Assembly: GCF_000003855.2 (NCBI RefSeq)
Contig: NW_003101662.1
Span: 498,441 to 562,440 of the forward strand
DNA: 64,000 nucleotides
Reading direction: 5' to 3'
From: Blastomyces gilchristii SLH14081
Lineage: Eukaryota; Ascomycota; Eurotiomycetes; Onygenales; Ajellomycetaceae
A model generated the notes under the pieces. That model was not told where the DNA came from, did not search any database, and was given only the letters and a program-made list of their open reading frames with translations. Positions 1 to 10,287 of the stretch are shown one piece after another. Position numbers and translations under genes: made by a program. Every line of letters begins with the position of its first letter. Position 1 is the first letter of the stretch.

Positions 1-231
1 TCCACCGGAAGGTGTCGCGCTCCTAGAGTTCCCTTGAGCAAATCTCCCAAAAGATTTATCATGAGCCTCTCTTTCCTTCTGTTCGAGAACCTCAGCTCGC
101 CTTTTCCGGAAGTCAGAGAGGTGAACCAGGCCAACAGTTTGCGACTTTAGCAGGTCTTCGGCGGAGGCGGTCTGATTCATAAACGAACGGGGAGTCGACG
201 TTCGACTTTGAGGGTCTGAAGACGGTGGCAT
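1..231 (-). CDS. XAP5 domain protein, N-terminal part only (cut by window edge)
   Basis: The first 77 residues are visible, starting at the ATG at 231 and running off the left edge with no stop. The stretch around residues 25-55 (EDLLKSQTVGLVHL, then DFRKRRAEVLEQKEREA) is what I recognise as the conserved start of fungal XAP5/FAM50 proteins. These are nuclear proteins linked to splicing and chromatin in other eukaryotes; the role here is inferred from family only. The very N-terminus is Ser/Thr/Pro-rich and looks disordered. The gene is head-to-head with FIP1 across about 400 bp. The C-terminal XAP5 domain lies outside the window. Confidence 0.85.
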   Translation of the reverse strand, partial: MPPSSDPQSRTSTPRSFMNQTASAEDLLKSQTVGLVHLSDFRKRRAEVLEQKEREAHDKSFGRFAQGNSRSATPSGG

Positions 232-638
232 CTTGTACAGGAAAATGTAGACAGAACTTATCGCCAGCTAGCATCGGATTTTCGACCCTCTAATCTGAAG
301 TTGGTTGTTGCGAACTTTGTGTTCGAAAGTGAAATATATATATCACGTGATATATATGCTATCTCCGCCAGCTCTGCTTGCGATTGGGGCTGTTGGAGAT
401 GGTGCACAAGCTTGATCGCTGCTCCACTTTATGTGTTCTGATACGTTTATATATTCCTATATTTTCAATTCGTTGAACACTTCACTTGGTAAATTAAGCT
501 TGTCTTTTTCCATTTCGCGATTACACTAGTCTTTTGTCTGATGTCCAATTTAGCTATTTGCAGGCGAAGCTAAAATACCGACCTGAGTCGCAAGAATCGT
601 GTCGCGGCATCTCCCTGAAGTTTCCTCTCTCCGGCCTC
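232..638. promoter_or_regulatory. Divergent XAP5/FIP1 promoter
   Basis: This 407-bp gap separates two divergently transcribed genes and must hold both promoters. The one clear element is the CACGTG palindrome at 336-357, listed separately. An in-frame ATG-like region upstream of 639 is probably 5' UTR. I see no other gene. Confidence 0.6.
336..357. promoter_or_regulatory. 22-bp perfect palindrome centred on CACGTG (E-box)
   Basis: Reading outward from the 346/347 centre, eleven base pairs match on each side: CAC then alternating T/A, mirrored exactly. The core TCACGTGA is the classic bHLH site (Cbf1/SREBP/USF-like factors). It lies about 105 bp upstream of the XAP5 start and about 280 bp upstream of the FIP1 start, so it could serve either gene. 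Binding is inferred, not shown. Confidence 0.5.
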
Positions 639-1901
639 ATGGCGACGATGATGGAGGAGGACGATGACGAACTCTACGATCCCACATATATTGCACCTTC
701 CACTGAGGCATCCAAAGACGCTGACGCACATTCTGGCGGAGCAAAGCTAGCCGAGGCAGAGAACAAGGCACAGGAGGAAGAACAAGAGGTAGAGGAGGAG
801 GAAGAAGAGGAGGAGGAAGATGATGTTAGTCTCAAGCAAACTGAAGTTTTCGTTGTTCGGAAACACTAACTGTGTAGTAGGATGACTTTAAAATCATAAC
901 GGAGGCCCCTCCGGACGCCGTAATTGAGTCAGTACTCAGTTCGAATTAACTGTTTAACGTTTTATGGCACGCGCTGACAATAAAAACACAGGCAACCTTC
1001 CCGACATTCTATCCTTCGAAACGAATCTCTACGACCTTCGTCGGTGGAAGCAACAAGCGCACCTAAACCTTCTACTCCATCTATCGCCCCAAAAGTTGAA
1101 ACACCCACTCTCCCTCACGCCACAGCCGCGAAGCCAGTAGCCCCTCAAAAACCAGGTTCAGCTTACCCTGCTCAACATACATCAACTATAGATATCAACG
1201 CAAACCCCGTCCACCCTACTACCAACAAACCTATTCTCTCCACCGATTTAGATGCCGATTTCCCCACAGAAAATGACAAACCATGGCGCAGGCCGGGATC
1301 AGACATGACCGACTATTTCAACTATGGTTTTGACGAATTTACTTGGGCGAGTTACTGTTTGAAACAGCAGACATTACGAAAGGACATCGTTGACCAGAAA
1401 AAACAAATGGAGGAAATGCACGCATTCCTAGGTGGCGGTCTACCTGGAATACCAGGTCCAAACCCAGGCCCAGGTCCAGGGACTCCAAATATAGTGCCTG
1501 GTGGAGGTACTCCAGGCCCGGGCCCAGGACCACCGCAAGCCACCGGTCCTCCTCCCAATGCAATACCAGGAATGCCTCCTGGTATGGGTGACATGTCGCA
1601 GGAAATGATGCAAGGAATGTTTACGAGCATGATGGCGCAGGGACTGGATCCTGCCTCAATGGATCCGATGACTTTCATGCAGCATGCACAGGCAATGATG
1701 GGAGGAGGCCAGCCTGGGCCCGGTCCGGGTCCGGGCCCGGGTGGTCCTAGCGGTCCGCCGGGTGGCCAGCCAGGTTTTGGTGGACCAGGTCCCGGACAAC
1801 CGTTTGGTGTACCAGGCGGAGGCCAGCCGCAGATGGGATACGGCGGATACGAGCAAAGGGGTGGTGGATTTGTTAGAGGGAAGGGTGGGCGAAGGTGGTA
1901 A
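639..1901 (+). CDS. FIP1: Pre-mRNA 3'-end processing factor Fip1
   Basis: Fip1 is a subunit of the nuclear cleavage and polyadenylation factor and tethers poly(A) polymerase. Exons are 639-824, 881-927 and 992-1901, giving 380 aa. Donors are GTTAGT and GTCAGT; intron 1 has a perfect CACTAAC branch site. The start at 639 gives MATMMEEDDDELYDP; upstream in-frame codons are probably leader. An acidic low-complexity N-terminus (Glu/Asp runs) is followed by the diagnostic Fip1 motif at about residues 175-205 (PWRRPGSDMTDYFNYGFDEF). The C-terminal half is Gly/Pro-rich with Met patches and ends in an RG-type tail (GKGGRRW). The second donor is easy to miss and is needed to keep frame. A long antisense frame over the Gly/Pro region is a composition shadow. 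Confidence 0.9.
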
Positions 1902-2419
1902 CAAAGGTCCACCAAGAGTTAAATTGCTTGATGCTTTTTTATTTGAAGGCTGATATTTCCTGGGTTGGATGATATTGTCCTTGCTTTATATAGGCTTTCT
2001 CCTGTTTGATTTGGGCTATCTAGGCGTTGTTTTCGTAACCAAATGGACCATACAATGAAATATAAAATGAATTTTCCCCATGGACATTGAACAATTCTTA
2101 AATGTCCATTGGCAGTTGATACCGCGGTAGAAATTCCGTGTTAAAGCACGTTAATGAAAATCCGGGGAAGTTTGCGTTGTTTGCAGGAGAGTGCGCTATA
2201 CCATATTTGGCTTCGAGCTCCTGCTGCAAGTCTTGGCGTTAGTTCTGGAAATTTCTCAGCAGAAAAAAAAGTTGAACAGCGAGACTCAATTCTCTCCTTC
2301 TTTCACCTGCATTGTATATTTCTCCACGGCCCCTTGTTGATTCCCTTACCGCCTCTACGCCTCTTTAACAACTATTTCAATTCTATTCCCCTACTCCATA
2401 CTATACCTCAGCCCTCAAA
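1902..2419. promoter_or_regulatory. FIP1-HSP10 intergenic / HSP10 promoter
   Basis: This 518-bp stretch holds the FIP1 3' end and the HSP10 promoter with its pyrimidine-rich leader near 2290-2400. A canonical heat-shock element sits at 2243-2255. An open frame crossing the HSP10 start region has no family look and overlaps the spliced leader, so I do not call it a gene. Confidence 0.6.
2243..2255. promoter_or_regulatory. Heat-shock element (TTCnnGAAnnTTC)
   Basis: The sequence TTCTGGAAATTTC is three alternating nGAAn units with perfect 2-nt spacing, the binding site of the heat-shock transcription factor trimer. It sits 165 bp upstream of the HSP10 ATG. The match is seen directly; control by Hsf1 is inferred from the motif and from the neighbour being a heat-shock chaperonin. 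Confidence 0.7.
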
Positions 2420-3083
2420 ATGGTACGCTATCAATTCCCCGGATTCGAACCATTTCAAAATCTGGGCCACCATTTCTACTCCGAACCTACCCCCTTGTCC
2501 CCATTATCACGCGTCATAATTATTGTGCATTGCTGACGGAATCGTAATGACAACCAGGCTCTCCGCAGCGTTAAGAGCCTCGCTCCCCTCTTGGACCGTG
2601 TCCTCGTTCAAAGAATAAAGGCCGAGGCCAAAACTGCTTCTGGCATCTTCCTTCCCGAGAGCTCCGTCAAAGAACTGAACCAGGGCAAGGTTTTGGCTGT
2701 AGGACCAGGTGCTCTTGACAAGAAGGGCAACAGAATTTCAATGGGTGTGGCTGTTGGTGACAAGGTTCTGATTCCTCAGGTATGTCACACTCCCCACAAA
2801 CCATCAATGTTCGGAGTAGAATAGTTGCGCGGTCTGGAATTGTGTAGATTTGGCACTTGGGATGGAAACTATAAAGGATTTACGAATCCGTGGGTGTACA
2901 ATGACTAATGAATCCCTCTTCTCTCCTTATAGTATGGAGGCAGCCCCGTTAAGATCGGCGATGAAGAGTATTGCCTCTTCAGAGATTCTGAGTACGTTAT
3001 ACGTGCACCTATCTGCCCATCAAAATCGCTGCTAATGTGAGACACACGTCTATAGGATTCTTGCAAAAATCAACGAGTCATAA
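2420..3083 (+). CDS. HSP10: Mitochondrial 10-kDa chaperonin (GroES family)
   Basis: This is the co-chaperonin lid of mitochondrial Hsp60. Exons are 2420-2422, 2558-2779, 2933-2991 and 3056-3083, giving about 103 aa, normal for the family. Exon 1 is only the ATG, immediately followed by a GTACGC donor. The protein starts MALRSVKSLAPLLDRVLVQR, the usual GroES start. The mobile-loop region TASGIFLPESSVKE and the end YGGSPVKIGDEEYCLFRDSE then EILAKINES are all recognisable. Intron 4's acceptor completes a split GAG codon, and the stop is at 3081-3083. The promoter has a perfect heat-shock element. The coding assignment is firm; the ATG-only first exon rests on frame and splice signals. Confidence 0.92.
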
Positions 3084-4840
3084 TACCATGTTGAATGAAC
3101 CATTCATTCTTGAGAATCTGAGCCTGTACATTATGTAATATCATGAAATTCGGGAAACAACCGATCGATTACAGGAGGGAAACTTATATATCAAGAGATA
3201 TATCATGGGAGTGGAAGGGAGCCAGAAACAGATTATGCGACGAAAGGCCGGATGTTGTTGCAGCGCCCTCGAAACACCACACCATAACTGGTGCTTAAAA
3301 GCGCAGTTACTAATCACCTGCACATCGCTCTATCTGGCTTTCTTTTTGAGCTGCGCCGCACCCACCGACCCTCCCTTTCCCACTTGTGAATTATCTGTTT
3401 GAATACGTTCTAGCCCATCGTATTAGTAGTGTTTTATATGTTATTGTATTTCCTTACATCTGTTTACTAAAGCATAATTTAAACATCACGATCTCCTCTC
3501 ATCCCCTCTTTTGCTACCACTTTGTCCATCATCACTTTGGAAATTAGGAAAATATATGAGAGTGCAACTCGGCCATTACTGAGGAGACAATTCATACTTG
3601 AGCCTCCTACTTTACTCCGGAAATCGGTAACGAATGGCACAACTGAGCCAGAGAAATTCATCAACAGCTTTCCGTGACTGATCCAACTTCCAAAAGTCGC
3701 TGCACATGGTCTCTATCATGCTAAGCTAACCATGCAGCCCATAGAATAGAGGCGCAGTACTCCTTTCATATGTCCAGGAAACAAAACGGGGGGGAGTACA
3801 AACGTTTTTCCAAGAAATATTCTCGAATTAATCATTTCCATAACATACTGTGTGTGCGGCGCGGAAGAACTGTTCTATGGAACATGGGATGCGTCCTGCA
3901 CACAAAGGCTAGATGCCGCGGATGTATACTGTTGGATGACCTTTTTCGATACGCTCCCAAATTATCCTAGACGAATGGGTAAGTTATAACCGAAGAAATT
4001 CCCGTGATTTTTCTGGTGTCCTCGAGCTCCGCCATTTCCGTTCTATTATTACGAATGGGGGGATATGTAATGGCCAATCCACCTGGAAGTATATGCAGCT
4101 GCCATACAGATACTGGGTTTGGGCATGAAGCGCCATAAGCGCCGCCAGAGTGCCTTGCCGCCAGAAGACGCTTGCAGTTGAAATTAAGTTTCCTAGCCCT
4201 AGCTTCCTTTGGGCATGATCTGCTCGCCAGGCTCCAGGCGTCAGTTTACAGTTGAAATTGCAGCTTACGGTTTCTATCAGAATGCAGCAGAATAATATCA
4301 AAACCCTCAAAAGACCTTTGAACTTAGGGATGGCAGGTACAACAAATTTAACTGGCTGATCCGATCCCAGGGATTGGCATGTCAAACATGCTGAATGCAG
4401 TCTTTGTTCCACTCTGCTTTCTGCAGGGGATATTACTTGCATTTGTATTGTTCTTGCTAATTTGTTCACAGCAATTACTGTGCCACACTCTTAGAGCTTT
4501 GTTTATTTGCGTAATATTCTGAGATATTAATTTCACAAGCATCCTAGTATTGCATGCCGTTTATAGGTTTCACATTGAGCTTGCCTTACATCTCAAGATT
4601 TTAAGGTGAACTACGCTGAAATTGACCCATCTTCTTTGTTCCTACTGGCTCTATTGTTTCTGGGCATATCATAACATGGTGATATATATATTTTCATTTC
4701 CCCTAAACTTTCTCACCACAGATAAAATCGAACAAACGTCCCCATGTTGTTTGATTCTAATCATCCTAGAGTTCATTCCATTTCCAACAGAGCAATAAGC
4801 ATCCTATTGAACTTTTAAGGTGTTATATCTCTCTTGGAAA
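3084..4840. other. Intergenic, no gene seen
   Basis: The stretch is 1.76 kb between HSP10 and the secreted protein gene. Short open frames on both strands (up to about 160 codons near 3984-4469 on the minus strand) have no recognisable domain, no consistent codon use and no splice partners. The last 160 bp, with an AT-rich TATATATATTTTC near 4682 and a pyrimidine-rich leader, are probably the promoter of the next gene. Confidence 0.5.
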
Positions 4841-6046
4841 ATGATTCCTCGGACAGAACTGTTGGCTATTTTGGCCCTGACACTTCTGAGAACCGTTCAG
4901 GCCAGTCCCGGCTCTCCAATCACTTCCGATACTAGGGCTAATCAAGGAGATCTCTCACCGATCGGACCTCTTCGCTTCCGTCGAGATATCCAAGATGCTA
5001 CCGCTCCCATTGTCGCCATTGCCACAGACGATTCTTCAGGAAAAGTTGAGATACCAGAAGCCATACAAGTGCAATGGCAAGATGAAGACGCAAAGGACAA
5101 TGGGTATCCCATACTCATTCGTCGCAATCCACTCATGCCGCCAAAGGAACCCCCATTTGGTCAAAGCTCGGGAAAATCATGCAACTCCGGAACATTAGGC
5201 TGTCAACCGACGAAGTTTCGTATGAGAGCCCGTGATAACGACTTCGAGGAAGAAGGAGCAGACCGAACTGTGCTTGCTGCCGCCGTCCCTCCTCCACAGC
5301 TTATTCCAGCATCTCCAAGCATCAACCCATCGGCCGGCAAAGAAGAGGATTCAATACTAAAGACGCCGCTCTCTCGCCTTCAATCTGGCGAAAAGGACAC
5401 GTACCCGAACCCGGATTGGTTTCCCCTAAAGCCAGAAAAACGGCCCCCTCCACCGCCTGTCCGCGCTGGACCTGTCAATGCCTTTACGGATGACCCAAAT
5501 GCGAAAGACCCATCACCAGGTCCCAAGCAAGGGCAATTGATGTTCGGTCTGGGTCCTGCTGTGAATGTTCCTCCCCCGCCAGCTCCACCGGAAGAAGGGA
5601 CTGTGGATAAGCTCCTCTCACGGAGTGGGCCGGTATCCAGGATTATGAGTCTCCAATATCGTGAGAAAGCAGCGGATGAGCGTAACAATAAGGCCTCGCA
5701 AATCCTAGACCTGAAGGTTACCAAATCCTCAGATTCCCCGTCGGAGGAGGTGCAGGATGCGGCGGATACAATCGGAGGCGGTATTTCTTTGACTGAACCT
5801 AGGCACCGTGAATACCCCTCTACACCGAAACTCAACCAAAGATCAGAAGCAGATGCCAATCCGCTGCCGAAACGGGACACCACGATGTTCATTCCACCAG
5901 GGCCAGCCAGCCGTCCGAAGCAGGGAAGTCCTTTAAGGGACAGTTGGGAACAGAGAATCTCTCTGTGTGGAGGTGTCGAACAATCATTTGGTAAATCAGC
6001 GACGTGTGTCAGATGGGCGGACAGAAAACCGAACAGGAGCCTATAG
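4841..6046 (+). CDS. Predicted secreted proline-rich protein with dibasic sites
   Basis: A single-exon frame of 401 aa starts at the ATG at 4841; seven further in-frame codons upstream begin with GTG and are ignored. Residues 1-21 form a good signal peptide (MIPRTELLAILALTLLRTVQA) with probable cleavage after Ala21. The rest is hydrophilic and Pro-rich, including PPPPPVRAGP and NVPPPPAPPEEG, without membrane segments. Dibasic sites FRR-D (47-48), IRR-N and PKR-D resemble Kex2 cleavage sites, so it may be processed in the late Golgi. I recognise no domain. A GTAAAT-like donor near 5990 means the last residues could be spliced differently. The opposite strand is open for 234 codons but is Pro/Gly-complement shadow. 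Confidence 0.65.
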   Translation: MIPRTELLAILALTLLRTVQASPGSPITSDTRANQGDLSPIGPLRFRRDIQDATAPIVAIATDDSSGKVEIPEAIQVQWQDEDAKDNGYPILIRRNPLMPPKEPPFGQSSGKSCNSGTLGCQPTKFRMRARDNDFEEEGADRTVLAAAVPPPQLIPASPSINPSAGKEEDSILKTPLSRLQSGEKDTYPNPDWFPLKPEKRPPPPPVRAGPVNAFTDDPNAKDPSPGPKQGQLMFGLGPAVNVPPPPAPPEEGTVDKLLSRSGPVSRIMSLQYREKAADERNNKASQILDLKVTKSSDSPSEEVQDAADTIGGGISLTEPRHREYPSTPKLNQRSEADANPLPKRDTTMFIPPGPASRPKQGSPLRDSWEQRISLCGGVEQSFGKSATCVRWADRKPNRSL

Positions 6047-6652
6047 AAGGTTTCATCCTTGTCAGCGGATTCTGAGGTGGGCACTAAGGGGAAACAAAAT
6101 CAACTGCAAATTTTATCCTATTGTCCACTCGCGCCTCGTTTGCTTTCTTCCCATTTCGATGCATTCCCGGGCGGGTTGATAGAAAACCCTTTTTGCAATT
6201 GTCACCCTTCGATGTGGTCTTGTTATTACTTTATTGCTTTTGTTTCTAAATTTTCTTCCTACTCGCTTATAATCCCTGCTTTTCCTTTCTTGTCTTAGGT
6301 TCGGGGTCCCATGTTAGGTTGACACTGCGAAACACGCAGGAAATCTCATTGTTTTCTTAGGAGCGAGTTTCTGAACACCGTGAGATTTTACCCCTATCTT
6401 CTAGTTGTGGATGCCAGCTTCACCACGAGCACTTCCGCAGCGAATTGTCACATGTAGCCTCCCGAAAAGAATTATGAGAATTGCAACAATTAAGTATGGG
6501 TATGGGATAACAATGACATAGACCCTTTTGTAAATTATTTAAAACAAACAAAATATGGAGAAAATGGCAACATAAAAGAGCTTTAACATAGTGCAGTTCT
6601 AGTAATATATATTACCGCAAGTAGGTCTGCCCAGAAGATTCTGCCCCTATAT
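6047..6652. other. Convergent 3' intergenic region
   Basis: The stretch is 606 bp between two converging genes. It is T-rich near 6220-6300 and AT-rich near 6520-6560, as expected for 3' UTRs and poly(A) signals. I see no gene. Confidence 0.5.
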
Positions 6653-9600
6653 TCACCCCTCCTCAACAGCGAGTCTTCGTTCCACACGTTCGACCACACG
6701 TTTCCCTAGAATTGGAGTAAAGATACGCTGTCGGTCAAAAGGGTTCATACAAACGAAGCGGGAAAGTGCAGCTTGTGGACTTTGAGCTCCTCGGGTGGGA
6801 TGACCACCGGAAGAGTGTAATACACCGTCATCATCGCCATCCTTATAATGATGTAATAGGACCATTTGTGCTGCAAAGGTATTTAAACCAGATTGCCGGA
6901 GGAAATCCTCGCTGGGTGAGGGATCTGCCGGGAAAGGAACGTTTCCCGGCCGGATAAGCTCATGGGCAACATCGGAGGTGGACCATGGAGTCATAGTGTA
7001 ATGTTTATTCGCAAGACTAACTAGCCAGTTTGTTATGTTGCTCGCACCGTTCATGACGGGAAGGACGTTTATTCTTGAAAAATAGCCGAGTGATTCGCAA
7101 AAGGTCCTCAGTGATTCGATAGCTTGAACTGCTCTGTTGTCCAATTCCATATCCGCATGCGGCACTATCGAGCTACTCTTATTTGGAGTAATGATAGGGA
7201 TGCAAATGAACACATATAATTCCTCGTACAGAAGACAAATATCGGAAATGCGCCGACGAACTGGATAGTTCAGTTCTTGTGCGATTCCCTGGCCGCTTGG
7301 TTGCTGGCCCGGCAGGTATTTCTGGGTTATTTCTTGAGTTGTGGTTAGGATAGCACCTGCGGTAGGGGAAAATGATATATCCGCTTCCCGTCCTTGGTTA
7401 TTCTCTGGACTATTGGGAAATTTCTGAATTCGTATCAATCGCGTCTGGTGGAAACTCTCAGCCCTGGTACCAGCCGGATACAAGTTTGGTAAAGTATTGT
7501 CATCACGGAAAATCAGATTGCATGCTGGGGATAGAGATTCAAGATTATAGATTACAGCACGATGTGTCCGTAGAAGGGAGGTAGATAAAACAAATGTCAG
7601 GACACCTTGTGGCCGGGTGGTGCTGGGAGGTGCCAACAGCGGGAGTGATATGGTTGTAACATTTGACTCAGTTGCCCTCTCTGGAATTTGCGTGCTAATC
7701 TTAGGATGCCGGTCACTCTGTGCCAAAGCCGGTGGATCAGGTAGTTCTGGGCGGACGAAGTATGGATATCTATCCGAGCTAGAAGCCGTAGTCCTTTGAC
7801 CACGTACCTCCATAAAGTTGGAAAGTGAGTCCAAGGGGGAAAACATGGACGACATGCCTGAGCCAACGAGTGTGGCTTCCGCAGATTTGACCTTAGCTCC
7901 AAGATTCGTAGCCTTGGGATTTGCTACTATATTTTTAATCCCTTGTTTCTTGTCTGGAGGCGAGTATCCCCAGCTAACCCCTTTCCCTTCATCCTTTCCA
8001 GCACCATGCTCACATCCCTTTCTTTGTAGTGGAGGAACCGACCCTACCTCTCCATAGACCGTTCGCGGCGAAAGTTCTTCATCGTCATCCAAACTTGAAA
8101 GGCGAAACTCATTATGACAAACTACCTGAGGAGTTTCGTGTTCAATTTTCGAACCGCTTATATGACGACCAATCTCACGGAGAAGCCCACTCGAGGAATC
8201 CTCAGGAGTCATGTTTTCACTGATCTCCAGTGTCCGTACTTCCATTTCAAATGGCTGCCATTTGAGATCATTTTTCCTGTCAGCAGCACCAATGGAATAG
8301 CGTAACCCAGCTAAGGCTTCCGTTTTAATTTCGGAAATAAAGGACCTATACAGACCTTTCAACTCAGACTCCGAGAGGCCGGCCACTCCTGGCCACGGCG
8401 GGATTATGATCGGTGGCCTAAGAAGGGGCACCTTGCATCGCGTCATTGTACTAATGCCCCTGATGCGTTCTGCATTAAGTTCGTCCTCCGCTTTTCTCTT
8501 TGCTGCATTAACGACTTCCGCCAGATCGTCTTCGACGAGGTCGACAGATTCAATTTCCATGGCATCTTGTGAAGTAATTTCAGGGACGATGCCGGTTCGG
8601 GCCATGTATTTTAGGATATTCTCGTCATCCTCAGCTGGCCGCTTCTTAGTTGATACCGGCGGGGTAATAGGAGGCTCAACTTTCAAATCTAGTATTCTCT
8701 TCTGGACATTGGGCGATGATGTCGGATCTTCAAAATTAGGTGATGGTTTGTTAGATCCACCCGCTCGTGGCTCTAGATTTCCAACGTCATCAGGGCCTGA
8801 AAGAAAATCAGTCACGATTTGGTCGCAAGTAGGTACAAGGATACCTTCAATCTTTTCTATATCCAGCTCTTCCGCCATTGGTGGCGTTTCGGGATTCGGT
8901 AATATTTCCATTTCCAGACAGGGAGACGATGGGAGAAATGGTACGGGAGTTGGATCCCTAGGCAACAAAATTGGTGTTAGGGGAGCTCTATCTTTTTTCT
9001 GGTTACCAGTTAGATGGTTTTATTCTTCTAAATTAGTACAACAGACGACTAACCTTGCCGCAGAAGATAATTCCGTCGTTCAACCAGTCATCGACATGCC
9101 CATCTGCAGAGGCCACAACCTCACTCTTGATCCCTTGCATAAGAAGCAAGCTGTCTTTCATACAGCTCAACCTCTCCCCCTGAGCCGTACGCCATAAACG
9201 CTTTCCCTGGCTCCAGAAACTACTCGGGAACTTCAAGCTTTCGTCATTCTCATCATCAAGGTATTCCAGAGCTACATCTATCTGCACGTAATCGAGTGAA
9301 ATTCCCCGCCGAAACGCTCGCATGTCCCTCTCGTGATCAGTTTGTAGGACAGGGGCTTCCAGTTTCATATCCCGAATTCGACGAGAGTCTGTTGAACAGT
9401 CGATTTCCTCATAATGGTAATGATTGCCTGTTGGTCTTTCATCGATGGATAGTTTAATAATGGAGGATAGCAAAGGTGCACTGGCCCAGTTAGCATCAAG
9501 CTTTTCTCTTGTTTTGGTCTGTATTTCTCGATGGATATCTTCCAAGTCAATAGAAGGATGGTTTGATATATCGCAAAGAGACAGATCTATGTCTTCGATC

Positions 9601-9698
9601 TCCGGTGGGGCCAAAAGGAGGGGGTTTGGTATGCTGTTTATCGCAACATCGTGGAACCGTGCATATTCGAGAATAGATGGTTCTGGTGACGAAGACAT
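6653..9698 (-). CDS. Large protein with degenerate XPF-like and HhH C-terminus (candidate ZIP2/SHOC1)
   Basis: Two exons, 9054-9698 and 6653-8998, join in phase 0 (GTTAGT donor, ACCAG acceptor, CTAACT branch) to give 996 aa. The N-terminus (SILEYARFH...) and long middle are unknown, with acidic and low-complexity stretches. From about residue 760 the sequence resembles an XPF-family core: ILTTTQEITQKYLPGQ, then VRRRISDICLLYEELYVFI, then a Rossmann-like segment with INVLPVMNGASNITNWLVSL. The last ~60 residues look like tandem helix-hairpin-helix (GLNTFAAQMVLL, FDRQRIFTPILGKRVVERVE). I see no ERKxxxD nuclease motif. A nuclease-dead XPF plus HhH is the architecture of the meiotic crossover proteins Zip2/SHOC1. 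That match is inference from pattern, not from an alignment. Confidence 0.7.
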
Positions 9699-10287
9699 TG
9701 CCGATAGATAATTCTAGCAATACGGACCCTTTTCCTTCCCTTGATTCATTTAAGATGGCTAGGTCAGTCTAGATTCATATCACTATTGACTTCACGGTTC
9801 AAGGTAATACCACCATCATCTTGCATGATATCACCCAAAATATCACACAGAGATGGGCTCAAATGGGGAGGTCAACATAGAGGACGTTAAAATAGGGGGC
9901 CTCACGTGACCATAAGTACGGTCCCTTTTGCTCTGGTCCCTTGCGGAGTATTGAATGAAACAATGTTTCCTCCCTTTCTCTACCCCTATGCTAATCAGAA
10001 TATATTCAAGGGCTGGTGTATCCCAGGAACAAGCAAATTCCTGGGTAATATAAAGGCAGCCAGTATGTACCGTAGACGTGTGATAGACCAGAAATAACAC
10101 TCGCCAGATTCAATGAAATTATATGTCATCAATTATACCAAATGTATAAAAGACACTGAGTGAAAAGCAAGGAGCACCTCTACTGAGTATAATCGAATAG
10201 ACCAAGCAATAACATGGGGGAATAAATCCCACAGAGAATGAAAATGCAAAGTAGAAAAATTTCAGTTAATCGAGCCAACTAGACACC
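9699..10287. other. Intergenic with a TCACGTGA site
   Basis: The 589-bp gap carries the promoter of the candidate ZIP2-like gene and the 3' end of the dioxygenase gene. A CTCACGTGAC E-box-like palindrome lies near 9901-9910, about 200 bp upstream of the ZIP2-like start. No coding sequence is recognisable. Confidence 0.45.

Noticed and set aside
928..991. Suspected frameshift in FIP1
   Set aside because: Using the GTCAGT donor at 928 gives a 64-nt intron and restores the frame fully.
1352..1915. 187-codon minus-strand frame in FIP1
   Set aside because: Caused by the Gly/Pro-rich repeat-like composition of FIP1.
5380..6084. 234-codon minus-strand open frame over the secreted protein gene
   Set aside because: It mirrors the Pro/Gly-rich sense gene, has no signal or domain, and the sense frame has a good signal peptide.
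8406..9197. 263-codon plus-strand frame over the ZIP2-like gene
   Set aside because: Ser-rich shadow of the minus-strand gene; it crosses that gene's exon/intron border without regard to it.
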